A DNA stretch of 64,000 bases, taken from Phascolarctobacterium sp. GTDB lineage: Bacteria > Bacillota > Negativicutes > Acidaminococcales > Acidaminococcaceae. Position 1 is the stretch's first letter, and every line of letters begins with the position of its first letter. The notes beneath the pieces are model-generated. The model was not told where the DNA came from. It worked only from the letters and a program-made list of their open reading frames with translations, and made no database searches. The position numbers and the translations under genes were made by a program. Positions 1 through 8,185 of this stretch are shown piece by piece. The stretch covers positions 62,001 through 126,000 of the forward strand of contig QAMT01000004.1 of NCBI GenBank assembly GCA_003150755.1. The letters are read 5' to 3'.

Positions 1-150
1 GTAACGGCAGGCGGGCGTGTGCTTGGCGTAACTGCCAGCGGCAAGGATATTGCTGAAGCGCAGGAACGCGCCTATAAAGCAGTAAGCCTTATCAGCTTTA
101 CGGATATGCAGTACCGCAAGGATATCGCCTGGCGCGCATTGAAAAAGTAA
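1..150 (+). CDS. purD: Phosphoribosylamine-glycine ligase, C-terminal end (partial)
   Basis: The window opens inside this gene; frame 1 is open to the TAA at 148-150 and encodes the last 49 residues. The stretch GGRVLGVTA followed by an EAQERAY helix and a QYRKDIAWRAL ending is the typical C-terminus of PurD (GAR synthetase), the ATP-grasp enzyme that joins glycine to phosphoribosylamine in purine synthesis. It lies upstream of guaB, another purine gene, but a terminator separates the two. Only the tail is visible, so the assignment rests on this conserved end. Confidence 0.85.
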   Translation, partial: VTAGGRVLGVTASGKDIAEAQERAYKAVSLISFTDMQYRKDIAWRALKK

Positions 151-155
151 AAATT

Positions 156-184
156 TGTCCCTGCACCAGCGGGGACATTTTATA
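156..184 (+). terminator. Intrinsic terminator after purD
   Basis: TGTCCCTG at 156-163 pairs with CGGGGACA at 170-177 (one G-T pair, 6-nt loop) and is followed by a T-rich tail. It ends the purine operon before guaB. Confidence 0.75.
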
Positions 185-237
185 TACCCAGTTAATAAAT
201 AAAAAATAATAAAAATTTAAGCAAAGGATGGATGAAA

Positions 238-1749
238 ATGGCATTTTATTACGACGAACCCGCACATACTTTTAGTGAATATCTTTTAGTCCCCGGTTAT
301 TCTTCCAGCGAATGCATTCCTGCCAATGTAGACCTGAGAACTCCGCTGGTTAAATTCAAAAAAGGCGAAGAACCGGCTATTACTATGAACATTCCTCTGG
401 TTTCCGCTATCATGCAGTCCGTATCCGACGATAAAATGGCTGTTGCCCTTTCTAAAGAAGGCGGCATTTCCTTTATTTACGGTTCCCAGTCTATCGAAGA
501 CGAAGCTGCAATGGTTGAAAGGGTTAAAACCCACCGTGCAGGTTTTGTAAGCAGCGATTCCAACATCCGCCCGGACAGCACCCTGGCAGATATCCTTGCT
601 TTGAAAGAAAAAACCGGCCACAGCACTGTTGCAGTAACCAGCGACGGCACTGTAAACGGCAAACTTGAAGGCATTGTTACCAGCCGTGACTACCGCGTAA
701 GCCGTATGGACCTTAACACCAAGGTTAAAGAGTTCATGACCCCAATCAGCGAAATGATTGTTGCCGGTGCAGAAACCACTTTGCAGGAAGCAAACGACAT
801 CATCTGGGATAACAAACTGAACACATTGCCGATTATCGACGATGAAGGCCGCCTGCTGTATATGGTATTCCGCAAAGACTATGCAACCCATAAGGAATAT
901 CCGCTTGAATTGCTGGATAACAAAAAACGCCATATCGTAGGCGCTGGCATCAACACCCGCGACTATGCAGAACGTGTACCGGCACTGGTTAACGCAGGCG
1001 TTGACGTACTATGCATTGATTCCTCCGAAGGTTACAGCGAATGGCAGAAAATTACCTTGGCCTGGATTCGTGAACATTACGGCGATACCGTAAAAGTAGG
1101 CGCAGGCAATGTTGTCGATGCAGCAGGGTTCCGCTTCCTGGCTGAATGCGGCGCAGACTTTGTTAAAGTCGGCATCGGCGGCGGCTCTATCTGCATTACC
1201 CGCGAACAGAAAGGCATTGGCCGCGGCCAGGCAACAGCTGTTATTGAAGTTGCCAAAGCACGCGACGAATATTATAAAGAAACCGGCATTTATGTGCCTA
1301 TCTGCTCTGACGGCGGTATTGTTTACGATTACCATATGACTCTGGCGCTGGCTATGGGTGCAGACTTTTTGATGCTGGGCCGTTACTTTGCCCGTTTCGA
1401 CGAAAGCCCGACCAACAAAGTAAACATCAACGGCAACTACATGAAAGAATACTGGGGCGAAGGCAGCAACCGTGCCCGCAACTGGCAGCGTTATGACCTG
1501 GGCGGCGCTCAGAAACTGTCCTTTGAAGAAGGCGTTGACTCTTATGTTCCGTATGCAGGCAGCCTGAAAGACAACGTAACACTGACCCTTAACAAGGTCC
1601 GTTCTACCATGTGCAACTGCGGCGCGCTGAATATTCCTGAATTGCAGGCTAAGGCAAAACTTACCCTTGTATCTGCAACTTCCATCGTTGAAGGCGGCGC
1701 ACATGACGTTGTCCTCAAAGACAATACCATGAATAATTACGTAAAATAA
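238..1749 (+). CDS. guaB: IMP dehydrogenase
   Basis: Oxidises IMP to XMP with NAD+, the committed step to GMP, in the cytosol. The 503-residue product has a TIM barrel interrupted by a CBS-domain pair (roughly residues 95-215). The catalytic loop is GIGGGSICITRE, with the nucleophilic Cys near residue 319; most bacterial enzymes have GPGS and CTTR here, so this is a divergent variant. The flap region (EYWGEGSNRARNW) and the SDGGI phosphate-binding motif are present. Two ATGs lie at 232 and 238; the AAAGGA ribosome site at 223-228 is 9 nt from 238 and only 3 nt from 232, so 238 is preferred. Confidence 0.93.
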   Translation: MAFYYDEPAHTFSEYLLVPGYSSSECIPANVDLRTPLVKFKKGEEPAITMNIPLVSAIMQSVSDDKMAVALSKEGGISFIYGSQSIEDEAAMVERVKTHRAGFVSSDSNIRPDSTLADILALKEKTGHSTVAVTSDGTVNGKLEGIVTSRDYRVSRMDLNTKVKEFMTPISEMIVAGAETTLQEANDIIWDNKLNTLPIIDDEGRLLYMVFRKDYATHKEYPLELLDNKKRHIVGAGINTRDYAERVPALVNAGVDVLCIDSSEGYSEWQKITLAWIREHYGDTVKVGAGNVVDAAGFRFLAECGADFVKVGIGGGSICITREQKGIGRGQATAVIEVAKARDEYYKETGIYVPICSDGGIVYDYHMTLALAMGADFLMLGRYFARFDESPTNKVNINGNYMKEYWGEGSNRARNWQRYDLGGAQKLSFEEGVDSYVPYAGSLKDNVTLTLNKVRSTMCNCGALNIPELQAKAKLTLVSATSIVEGGAHDVVLKDNTMNNYVK

Positions 1750-1758
1750 CAGATAAAA

Positions 1759-1780
1759 TATGTAAAAATGCTTTTACATA
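1759..1780. promoter_or_regulatory. Perfect inverted repeat upstream of the amino-acid transporter promoter
   Basis: TATGTAAAA (1759-1767) and TTTTACATA (1772-1780) form a perfect 9-bp inverted repeat with a 4-nt spacer, ending one base before the -35 box at 1782. There is no T-run, so a terminator for guaB is less likely than an operator. The binding protein is unknown. Confidence 0.45.
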
Positions 1781-1781
1781 A

Positions 1782-1810
1782 TTGACATATTTGTAATCAA
1801 AAGGTAAAAT
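1782..1810 (+). promoter_or_regulatory. Sigma-70-type promoter for the amino-acid ABC operon
   Basis: A consensus TTGACA at 1782-1787, a 17-bp spacer and TAAAAT at 1805-1810 lie about 43 nt upstream of the binding-protein start. Confidence 0.75.
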
Positions 1811-1852
1811 TAACACTGTAGCTTTAATTTTTATAGGAAGGTGCTGTTTGAT

Positions 1853-2692
1853 ATGAATTTAAGAAAATTAGCTTTGTGCGCAGTTGCCGGTGTAATGGCA
1901 GCCTCTATGATTTTCACCGCAGGCTGCGGCGGCGACGGAAAAAGCGATAAAAAAGTCCTGAAAGTTGGCATGGAATGTGCATACGCTCCGTACAACTGGT
2001 CCCAGACTTCTTCTGAGGGCGGCGCTGTTAAAATCGCCGGTACTGATGAATACGCTTACGGCTATGACGTAATGATGGCTAAAAAACTGGCTGATTCCAT
2101 GGGCGCAGAGCTCGAAATCCAGAAAATTGAATGGGACGGCCTTGCTCCGGCAGTTGTAAGCGGCAAAATTGACGCTGCTATCGCCGGCATGTCCATCACT
2201 TCCGAACGTAAACAGTCCGTTGATTTTACCAAACCGTATTATTATGCAAACGTTGTAGCTTTGGTTAGAAAAGACACCCCGCAGGCTAAAGCAACCAGTG
2301 TTGAAGAACTGCGCGGCGCAACTGCAACCAGCCAGCTCAATACAATCTGGTACGACCAGATTGACCAGGTTCCGGAAGTTAACAAACTGCCTGCTATTGA
2401 TAACGTACCTGGCATGATTGTTGCACTGACCTCCGGAAAATGCAACCTGATTGTTACCGATATCCCGACTGCTAAAGCAGCTGCTTATGCTAACCCCGAA
2501 CTGACAGTTCTCCAGTTCCCTGAAGACAAAGGTTTCAAAACTTCCAAAGAAGATGTTGAAATCGGCATTGCAATCAAAAAAGGCAACAAAGAACTGAAAG
2601 ATGCTATGGATGCTGTTCTTGAGAAAATGACTCCTGCTGACTTTGACAAAATGATGGATGAAGCTATCCAGAAACAACCGTTGGCAAAATAA
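1853..2692 (+). CDS. Amino-acid ABC transporter substrate-binding lipoprotein
   Basis: Extracytoplasmic receptor of a polar amino-acid uptake system. The 279-residue product begins with a lipoprotein signal peptide whose lipobox is TAGC, so the mature protein starts at that Cys and is lipid-anchored. The body is a family 3 periplasmic binding protein (SBP_bac_3 type): a YGYDVMMAKKLAD segment, an IDAAIAGMSITSER segment and a DFTKPYY segment are characteristic. The start is ATG 1853, with AGGAAGG about 11 nt upstream. The amino acid carried cannot be read from the sequence. The permease and ATPase genes follow after a hairpin. Confidence 0.9.
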   Translation: MNLRKLALCAVAGVMAASMIFTAGCGGDGKSDKKVLKVGMECAYAPYNWSQTSSEGGAVKIAGTDEYAYGYDVMMAKKLADSMGAELEIQKIEWDGLAPAVVSGKIDAAIAGMSITSERKQSVDFTKPYYYANVVALVRKDTPQAKATSVEELRGATATSQLNTIWYDQIDQVPEVNKLPAIDNVPGMIVALTSGKCNLIVTDIPTAKAAAYANPELTVLQFPEDKGFKTSKEDVEIGIAIKKGNKELKDAMDAVLEKMTPADFDKMMDEAIQKQPLAK

Positions 2693-2711
2693 TAGCTTGA
2701 ATTTTGTTTGT

Positions 2712-2739
2712 TAAGGGGCCGGCACAAGCCGTCCCCTTA
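2712..2739 (+). terminator. Intercistronic hairpin after the binding-protein gene
   Basis: TAAGGGG/CCCCTTA flanks an inner CGGC/GCCG stem with a 4-nt loop. It lacks a good T-run directly after the stem, so it could be a partial terminator or an mRNA-stabilising hairpin that lifts binding-protein yield over the permease. Confidence 0.6.
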
Positions 2740-2790
2740 TTTCCATATTTATTTTATTAAGACAAATGACTGAATGTTAGGTGGTAAACT

Positions 2791-3585
2791 ATGGCTACTA
2801 TGCCCGATTCTTTCTTTTCGTGGGTAGTATTTTTACTTAATGAATACGGCGGCGTACTGATTCAGGGTGCAGGCGTTACTTTGCTGTTGGCACTGGTCGG
2901 TACTTTTATCGGCTGCGTAATCGGCCTTGCGGTCGGTATTGTTCAGACGATACCGGAAGACCCCAACGCAGGCTGCTTTAAAAATTCATTTATCAAAGGG
3001 GTAAAAGCAGTTTTAACTTCTTATGTAGAAATCTTTCGCGGTACACCAATGATAGTACAGGCAATGGTTGTATATTATGGTGCGATGAGCCTGTTTGATA
3101 TTGATATGTCGGCAATGTTTGCCGGTTTTCTTGTTGTTTCCATTAATACCGGTGCTTATATGGCAGAAACCGTGCGCGGCGGCATTGAATCTATCGACGA
3201 AGGACAGCGCGAAGCTGCCGTTGCTATCGGTATGGACCATTTCCAGACGATGCGTTATGTTGTTTTGCCGCAGGCCCTGCGCAACATCATGCCGCAGATT
3301 GGCAACAACCTGATTATCAATATTAAAGATACTTCTGTATTGAATGTAATTTCCGTAACCGAGCTGTATTTTGCTTCCAAGTCGGCTGCGGGCGTATATT
3401 ACAGATATTTTGAAATTTTCTTCATTACCTGCATTATTTACTTTATTATGACCTTTACGGCTTCCCGCATCCTGCGCTGGCTGGAAAGCAAAATGGACGG
3501 CCCGAAGGATTATCAGCTGGTGGAATATGACCCGATGGCTGATCCGTGCGGCCATTTTCAGGTAACTAATAAGAAAGGACGGTAA
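2791..3585 (+). CDS. Amino-acid ABC transporter permease (HisM/GlnP type)
   Basis: Inner-membrane channel subunit, 264 residues, with several hydrophobic segments. The family signature is visible at about residues 100-180: an EIFRGTP segment, MAETVRGGIESIDEGQREAA (the EAA loop that contacts the ATPase) and VLPQALRNIMP. The ATG at 2791 has a GGTGG ribosome site. The gene sits 5 bases before the ATPase gene, with the binding protein upstream, so the operon is complete with a single permease type that probably works as a homodimer. Confidence 0.9.
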   Translation: MATMPDSFFSWVVFLLNEYGGVLIQGAGVTLLLALVGTFIGCVIGLAVGIVQTIPEDPNAGCFKNSFIKGVKAVLTSYVEIFRGTPMIVQAMVVYYGAMSLFDIDMSAMFAGFLVVSINTGAYMAETVRGGIESIDEGQREAAVAIGMDHFQTMRYVVLPQALRNIMPQIGNNLIINIKDTSVLNVISVTELYFASKSAAGVYYRYFEIFFITCIIYFIMTFTASRILRWLESKMDGPKDYQLVEYDPMADPCGHFQVTNKKGR

Positions 3586-3590
3586 CAGAA

Positions 3591-4340
3591 ATGGCAGAAA
3601 AAGAATTGCTGTTGTCCGTTCAGGATTTGAAAAAACAGTTTGGTGAACGCGAAATCTTAAAAGGCATCAGCTTTGATGTAAATAAAGGCGATGTGGTTTG
3701 TATTATCGGTCCTTCCGGCAGCGGCAAATCCACTCTTATCCGCTGCGTAAACTTTTTGGAGCAGCCGACAGGCGGCGTTATAGCTTACCGCGGCAAAAAC
3801 GTGCTGGAAACTTTTAAAAACCTTGCCATGTACCGTACCAAAGTCGGCATGGTGTTTCAGCAGTTTAATCTGTTCAATAATATGACGGTGCTGGAAAACT
3901 GCATGGTAGGGCAGGTAAAGGTCCTGGGCAAAGATAAGGAAACTGCACGCAGCATGGCGATGAAATATCTGGAACATGTCGGTATGTCGAGTTATATCAA
4001 TGCTAAACCGCACCAGCTTTCCGGCGGTCAGAAGCAGCGTGTGGCGATTGCCCGCGCCCTGGCATTGCAGCCGGAAGTTCTTTTGATGGATGAACCTACC
4101 TCTGCGCTGGACCCGGAAATGGTAGGCGAGGTTCTGGCTGTTATGAAAGAACTGGCTGATGAAGGGCTGACAATGGTTATTGTAACGCACGAAATGGCTT
4201 TTGCGCGTGACGTTTCTTCACGTGTAATTTTCATTGACCAGGGTGTTATTGCCGAAGACAGCAGTCCGGAAGAAATTTTCTCTGCGCCTAAAAACCAGCG
4301 TACCAAAGATTTCTTAAGCCGTTTTAATTTAGGCAAATAG
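3591..4340 (+). CDS. Amino-acid ABC transporter ATP-binding protein
   Basis: Energises the preceding permease. The 249-residue product has Walker A GPSGSGKST at about residue 40, a Q-loop (VFQQFNLF), the ABC signature LSGGQKQR, Walker B VLLMDEPTSALDP and the switch His in VTHEM. This set matches the GlnQ/HisP polar amino-acid subfamily. The start is 6 nt after the permease stop, with GGACGG as ribosome site. A long hairpin terminator follows the gene. Confidence 0.93.
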   Translation: MAEKELLLSVQDLKKQFGEREILKGISFDVNKGDVVCIIGPSGSGKSTLIRCVNFLEQPTGGVIAYRGKNVLETFKNLAMYRTKVGMVFQQFNLFNNMTVLENCMVGQVKVLGKDKETARSMAMKYLEHVGMSSYINAKPHQLSGGQKQRVAIARALALQPEVLLMDEPTSALDPEMVGEVLAVMKELADEGLTMVIVTHEMAFARDVSSRVIFIDQGVIAEDSSPEEIFSAPKNQRTKDFLSRFNLGK

Positions 4341-4358
4341 TAAAACATTAAAGGATTT

Positions 4359-4429
4359 TCTCCTGCTCATGAAATTTTACAAAAGGAATTTTTTATTGCT
4401 TGTAGAATTTTATAGCAGGAGATTTTTTA
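4359..4429 (+). terminator. Intrinsic terminator of the amino-acid ABC operon
   Basis: TCTCCTGCT at 4359-4367 pairs perfectly with AGCAGGAGA at 4414-4422, with further AT pairing inside the loop, and is followed by TTTTTT. Confidence 0.8.
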
Positions 4430-4454
4430 TATAAACCCCGAAAGGATTTTGCCA

Positions 4455-6020
4455 ATGTTACGAAAATTATTAGCTTTTATGTGCTTTGCTTTGTTTATAA
4501 CGGCTTTGAGTACTGCCGCTGCTGCCGGCAGGGGTACTATTTTATTTGTGCCGCTGGATAACAGACCGGTATCTCTGGAATATTCTGTTAACAGCATGGC
4601 GGCTGCCGGCTGGAATGTAGAAACGCCGCCGGAAGAATATATTGCTTCCAACGTACACAGCGGAGACCCGGATAAGTTGTATGCGTGGCTGGCTGAACGT
4701 GCGCCGCTTGCCAATGCGGTAATTGTTTCTTCGGATGCACTTTTGTATGGCGGGCTGGTGGATTCGCGCACGCACCATATTGAACGTTCCGTTTTGGAAG
4801 AACGTGCCAAACGCCTTGTAAATTTAAAAGACTTAGGCGGCAATCCGCTTGTTTATGTTTTTACAACAATTATGCGTTCGCCGCGTGCCAGCGCTGCACC
4901 GGTAGAACCTCCCTATTATGCGCAGTGGGGCAGCCGTATTTTTCAGGTTGGCGAACTTGAAGACAGAGAAGATTTAAAGGAAATTACAAGGGGCGAGCGT
5001 AAAACTTTAAAACGCCTGCTTAAGGAGATTCCGCCTGAAGTGCGTGCTGATAATATGAAACGCCGCGCATTGAATATTGAAATGACGGAAATTTTACTGC
5101 ATGGTGTGGAAAGCGGCGACTTTGATTATATGCTGATAGGCCGCGATGATACCGCGCCTTATTCCCAGGCGCATAAAGAAGCGCGCAAAATGGATATTCT
5201 CGTCAGGGAATTACCCAAAGAACGCATCCGCTTTTTTGCCGGTGCCGACCAGCTTGGCATGGTGCTCCTAAACAGGGCTGCCAACCGTTTAAGCTATGAA
5301 ATTCCGTTTGTTTTTGCTGCTTATGGCGATGGCAAGGGTAAAGATACTATTCCCTCTTACGAGGATGACACGGTTGAAGTAAGCGTTAAAGAACATATCC
5401 ATGCAGTTGGCGGCTGGCCTACCAAACATCTGCACCGTGCAGATATGGTGCTTTTGGTAAACACTCCTGCCGACGGCATAACGCTGGATGCGTCGTCGCC
5501 TGTTAATAACGGCACGGTTACAGAGCAGCAGGAACGTTTTATGCGTAAGCTGGATTATTTTGCCAAACAGGATAAACCGGTGGCAGTTGCCGACATTGCT
5601 TACGGCAATGGTGCCGACAACGCTTTGGTAAAAGAATTGTTTGCCAGCGGCAAGGCTTACAGTGTGGCTGCTTACGGCGGCTGGAATACAGCGGGAAATA
5701 CTGTCGGCTTTGCGCTTGCACAGGGGCTTTTGGCACCGGAAATGACGGAGGCGGAGAAAGATAATCTGCTTAATATCCGTTATCTTGATGACTGGGCTTA
5801 TCAGGCTAATGTGCGCATGAAAGTTTCGGCAGAACTTATCTGGCCTAACCACTGGCCTAACAGCGGCTTGAACAGTGAACAGCTTGTTGCAGCCGAAAAT
5901 CTTATCAGCAAGGAAATTAAAACAATCGCTGCGCCGCTGATGACGGAAAAAACTGTTGACGGCTATAAATTCAATCTGCCGTGGCAGCGTATGTTTGAAG
6001 TGCGTGTGGCGCAAAAATAA
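4455..6020 (+). CDS. Exported DUF4127 family protein
   Basis: The 521-residue product starts with a cleavable-looking signal peptide (MLRKLLAFMCFALF..., cut near the AAAA stretch), so it should act outside the cytoplasm. Conserved blocks typical of DUF4127 are present: PLDNRPV near the mature N-terminus, SSDALLYGGLVDSR, GRDDTAPY, GADQLGM and AYGGWNTAGNTVG. The function of the family is not established; the conserved Asp/Arg/His blocks suggest an enzyme. The ATG at 4455 has AAAGGA 8 nt upstream. It lies 3 bases before pgi and probably shares its transcript. Confidence 0.8.
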   Translation: MLRKLLAFMCFALFITALSTAAAAGRGTILFVPLDNRPVSLEYSVNSMAAAGWNVETPPEEYIASNVHSGDPDKLYAWLAERAPLANAVIVSSDALLYGGLVDSRTHHIERSVLEERAKRLVNLKDLGGNPLVYVFTTIMRSPRASAAPVEPPYYAQWGSRIFQVGELEDREDLKEITRGERKTLKRLLKEIPPEVRADNMKRRALNIEMTEILLHGVESGDFDYMLIGRDDTAPYSQAHKEARKMDILVRELPKERIRFFAGADQLGMVLLNRAANRLSYEIPFVFAAYGDGKGKDTIPSYEDDTVEVSVKEHIHAVGGWPTKHLHRADMVLLVNTPADGITLDASSPVNNGTVTEQQERFMRKLDYFAKQDKPVAVADIAYGNGADNALVKELFASGKAYSVAAYGGWNTAGNTVGFALAQGLLAPEMTEAEKDNLLNIRYLDDWAYQANVRMKVSAELIWPNHWPNSGLNSEQLVAAENLISKEIKTIAAPLMTEKTVDGYKFNLPWQRMFEVRVAQK

Positions 6021-6023
6021 TTT

Positions 6024-7493
6024 ATGGACGGTGAGTTCGTGAATATCCCGGAGAAGCTTGTTTTAAACAGTGGCTTTACTTTTGATTATACGAATATGTT
6101 TGGCACAGGCAGGTTACAGGAAAGCGACCTGCTTGAATTGGAGGCGCAGATGCGCAGGGCGGATGCTGCCATTAATGAAATGCGCGCCAGCGGTACGGCG
6201 TTTAACCATCTTTCCAAGGACGGAACGCCGGAGCCGGTGTATTTTACCCGCCTGCCGGAGATAAAAAACGGCAATCCAAACACGCCGGTATCGCTGCAAA
6301 AGCTGAAGGATTTTGGCGACTATCTGCGCGCTAATGTCGATGCGGTAGTGTTCCTCGGCGTCGGCGGTTCGTACCTTGGCAACAAGGTGTTGTTTGATAT
6401 CGGCGCAGGGCCAAGCTGGAACTCGATGGGCGAAAAACGCCGCAGCGGCTATCCGCGTATTTATTTCTCGGGCAATAATCTGGATGCAGGTCAGTGCGAA
6501 GAAATTATGAACGAGCTGCGTTACTGGTCGGTACATGCCTGGCCTAAGAAAAAACGCTTTAAGGTTATGCTGGTGCCGATTTCCAAATCAGGCTCGACAA
6601 TGGAAACACTGGCTTCGTTTATTTATTTTTACGAAGCCTGCGGTAAAAGTGTTATGTTTGATACCGAGGTTACTGCCGTTACCGACCGTAATCCGGAAGC
6701 TGGCTCGCCGCTTTATGCACTGGCAGAAAAGCACGGCTGGCGCTGCTTCGATATCAAAAACGGCATCGGCGGGCGTTTCAGCGTGCTGACTGACCCGGGG
6801 CTTGTTACGGCTGCTGCTATCGGCATGAATGTGGAGGAGCTTTTAAGCGGTGCCGGTAATATGGAAGCTGCCTGCCGCACGCAAAACATTTATGAAAACC
6901 CGGCGCTGATGAATGCGGCGCTGAAATATATTGCGGCAGCAAAATACGGCTGCCATATTGAAGTGTTTATGGGCTACGGCGAGCGCCTCGGCTCACTGGG
7001 GCAGTGGTATGTGCAGCTATTGGCCGAATCGCTTGGCAAAAGAAAGAACCGCAGCGGCGAAACAGTTTATTACGGACGCACGCCGGTGCCTGCCGTCGGC
7101 ACAACGGATATGCACGCGCAGACGCAGCTGCACCAGGACGGCATCCGCAACAAAGTGGTGCAGTTTTTGCAGATAAAAAATATGCCGGGTGATGTTGTGC
7201 TTGGTATGCCGTTTGACGAACCAGCCTTTAAAAAGTATAACGGACTGAAAATGAACGACGCGCTGGCTATGGCACTGGATTCCAATGCAGAAGCGCTGAA
7301 CAGTGATAACCGTTTTAATGCACGTTATGTTTTACCGGAGATGAACGCTTACCATCTGGGCGAGCTGTTTTACTTCTTGATGCTCAGCGTGGCTTATGAA
7401 GGCGAACTGGCCAACGTCGATGCCTTTGACCAGCCGGGCGTTGAAGCATATAAAAAAATTATGAAAGCCAAATTTATCGGGCGCGGCAATTAA
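6024..7493 (+). CDS. pgi: Glucose-6-phosphate isomerase
   Basis: Interconverts glucose-6-phosphate and fructose-6-phosphate. The 489-residue product carries the family blocks SKSGSTMET (sugar-phosphate binding), GGRFSVLTDPGL, and a TTDMHAQTQLHQDG segment followed near the C-terminus by the VEAYKKIMKAKF segment holding the catalytic Lys region. No clear ribosome site precedes ATG 6024, three bases after the DUF4127 stop; an in-frame GTG at 6039 is an alternative start. Translation may be coupled to the upstream gene. Confidence 0.92.
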   Translation: MDGEFVNIPEKLVLNSGFTFDYTNMFGTGRLQESDLLELEAQMRRADAAINEMRASGTAFNHLSKDGTPEPVYFTRLPEIKNGNPNTPVSLQKLKDFGDYLRANVDAVVFLGVGGSYLGNKVLFDIGAGPSWNSMGEKRRSGYPRIYFSGNNLDAGQCEEIMNELRYWSVHAWPKKKRFKVMLVPISKSGSTMETLASFIYFYEACGKSVMFDTEVTAVTDRNPEAGSPLYALAEKHGWRCFDIKNGIGGRFSVLTDPGLVTAAAIGMNVEELLSGAGNMEAACRTQNIYENPALMNAALKYIAAAKYGCHIEVFMGYGERLGSLGQWYVQLLAESLGKRKNRSGETVYYGRTPVPAVGTTDMHAQTQLHQDGIRNKVVQFLQIKNMPGDVVLGMPFDEPAFKKYNGLKMNDALAMALDSNAEALNSDNRFNARYVLPEMNAYHLGELFYFLMLSVAYEGELANVDAFDQPGVEAYKKIMKAKFIGRGN

Positions 7494-7510
7494 ACGGCAG
7501 AGGTGAGCGC

Positions 7511-8071
7511 ATGAAAAAATTTTTGGCAATACTGTTACTTCTGCTTGGTTTGGTTAATATCTGCCAGGCAGAAGAAAACGCAAAAACGGAGGAAAATACA
7601 TATATGCAGGAATTTATGCTGAAAGCGGTTGAAGAAGCCGAAAAAAATATTATTACCGGCGACGGAGGCCCGTTTGGCGCTGTTATTGTTAAAGACGGCA
7701 AAATTGTCGGAACTGGGCATAACGAAGTTTTAAAAAACAATGACCCTACCTGCCATGCAGAAATGCAGGCTATCCGCAACGCCTGCCAGAACCTTAAAAC
7801 ATTTGACCTGACCGGCTGCGAGCTTTACACATCATGTTATCCGTGCCCGATGTGCCTTTCTGCATCAATCTGGTCCAACATTAAAAAGGTTTATTACGGC
7901 AATACGGCTAAGGATGCGGCCGATATTGGCTTCCGTGATGATTTTATTTATAAATTTATCGAAGGCGGCTGCCGTGATGTACAGGTGCTTGAGCTGGAAC
8001 AGCAAGAGCGTGACAAAACCATTGCAACATTTAAAAAGTTTGCAGATAAGGCAGAAAAAACCATTTATTAA
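7511..8071 (+). CDS. Nucleoside/guanine deaminase-like zinc enzyme with N-terminal signal sequence
   Basis: A cytidine/deoxycytidylate-deaminase fold protein, 186 residues. The zinc motifs are clear: CHAEMQA (His ligand and catalytic Glu) and PCPMC (two Cys ligands). The C-terminal part resembles guanine deaminases of the GuaD type. Oddly, the first ~22 residues form a textbook signal peptide (KK, a Leu-rich core, then CQAEE), although these enzymes normally work in the cytosol. A second in-frame start, ATG 7604 (residue 32), has GGAGG at 7588-7592 and would give a 155-residue product of ordinary family length. The substrate is not certain. Confidence 0.8.
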   Translation: MKKFLAILLLLLGLVNICQAEENAKTEENTYMQEFMLKAVEEAEKNIITGDGGPFGAVIVKDGKIVGTGHNEVLKNNDPTCHAEMQAIRNACQNLKTFDLTGCELYTSCYPCPMCLSASIWSNIKKVYYGNTAKDAADIGFRDDFIYKFIEGGCRDVQVLELEQQERDKTIATFKKFADKAEKTIY

Positions 8072-8073
8072 AG

Positions 8074-8102
8074 TTGACTGTATTTTTGCCTCATAGTATA
8101 CT
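8074..8102 (+). promoter_or_regulatory. Promoter upstream of dapF
   Basis: TTGACT at 8074-8079, a 17-bp spacer and TATACT at 8097-8102 form a near-consensus promoter. A terminator hairpin follows only about 13 nt after the -10 box, so transcripts could end at once unless read-through is controlled. Confidence 0.65.
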
Positions 8103-8114
8103 TTAATGAGGACG

Positions 8115-8139
8115 CGGCGTTTTGTGTGACGCCGTTTTT
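8115..8139 (+). terminator. Terminator between the deaminase gene and dapF
   Basis: CGGCGT (8115-8120) and ACGCCG (8129-8134) form a 6-bp GC stem with an 8-nt loop followed by TTTTT. It may simply end the upstream transcript, or attenuate transcription from the promoter just before it. Confidence 0.65.
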
Positions 8140-8185
8140 ACTTAAGGATATTTACGGTATAACCGGTTAAACGGGAGGAATGAAG

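Noticed and set aside
286..933. Long antisense frame opposite guaB, and many similar antisense frames opposite other genes
   Set aside because: These have composition driven by the coding strand, no ribosome sites and no recognisable domains; they are shadows of the real genes.
8103..8185. Lysine riboswitch or T-box before dapF
   Set aside because: The leader is about 80 nt with a single small hairpin; neither structure fits.
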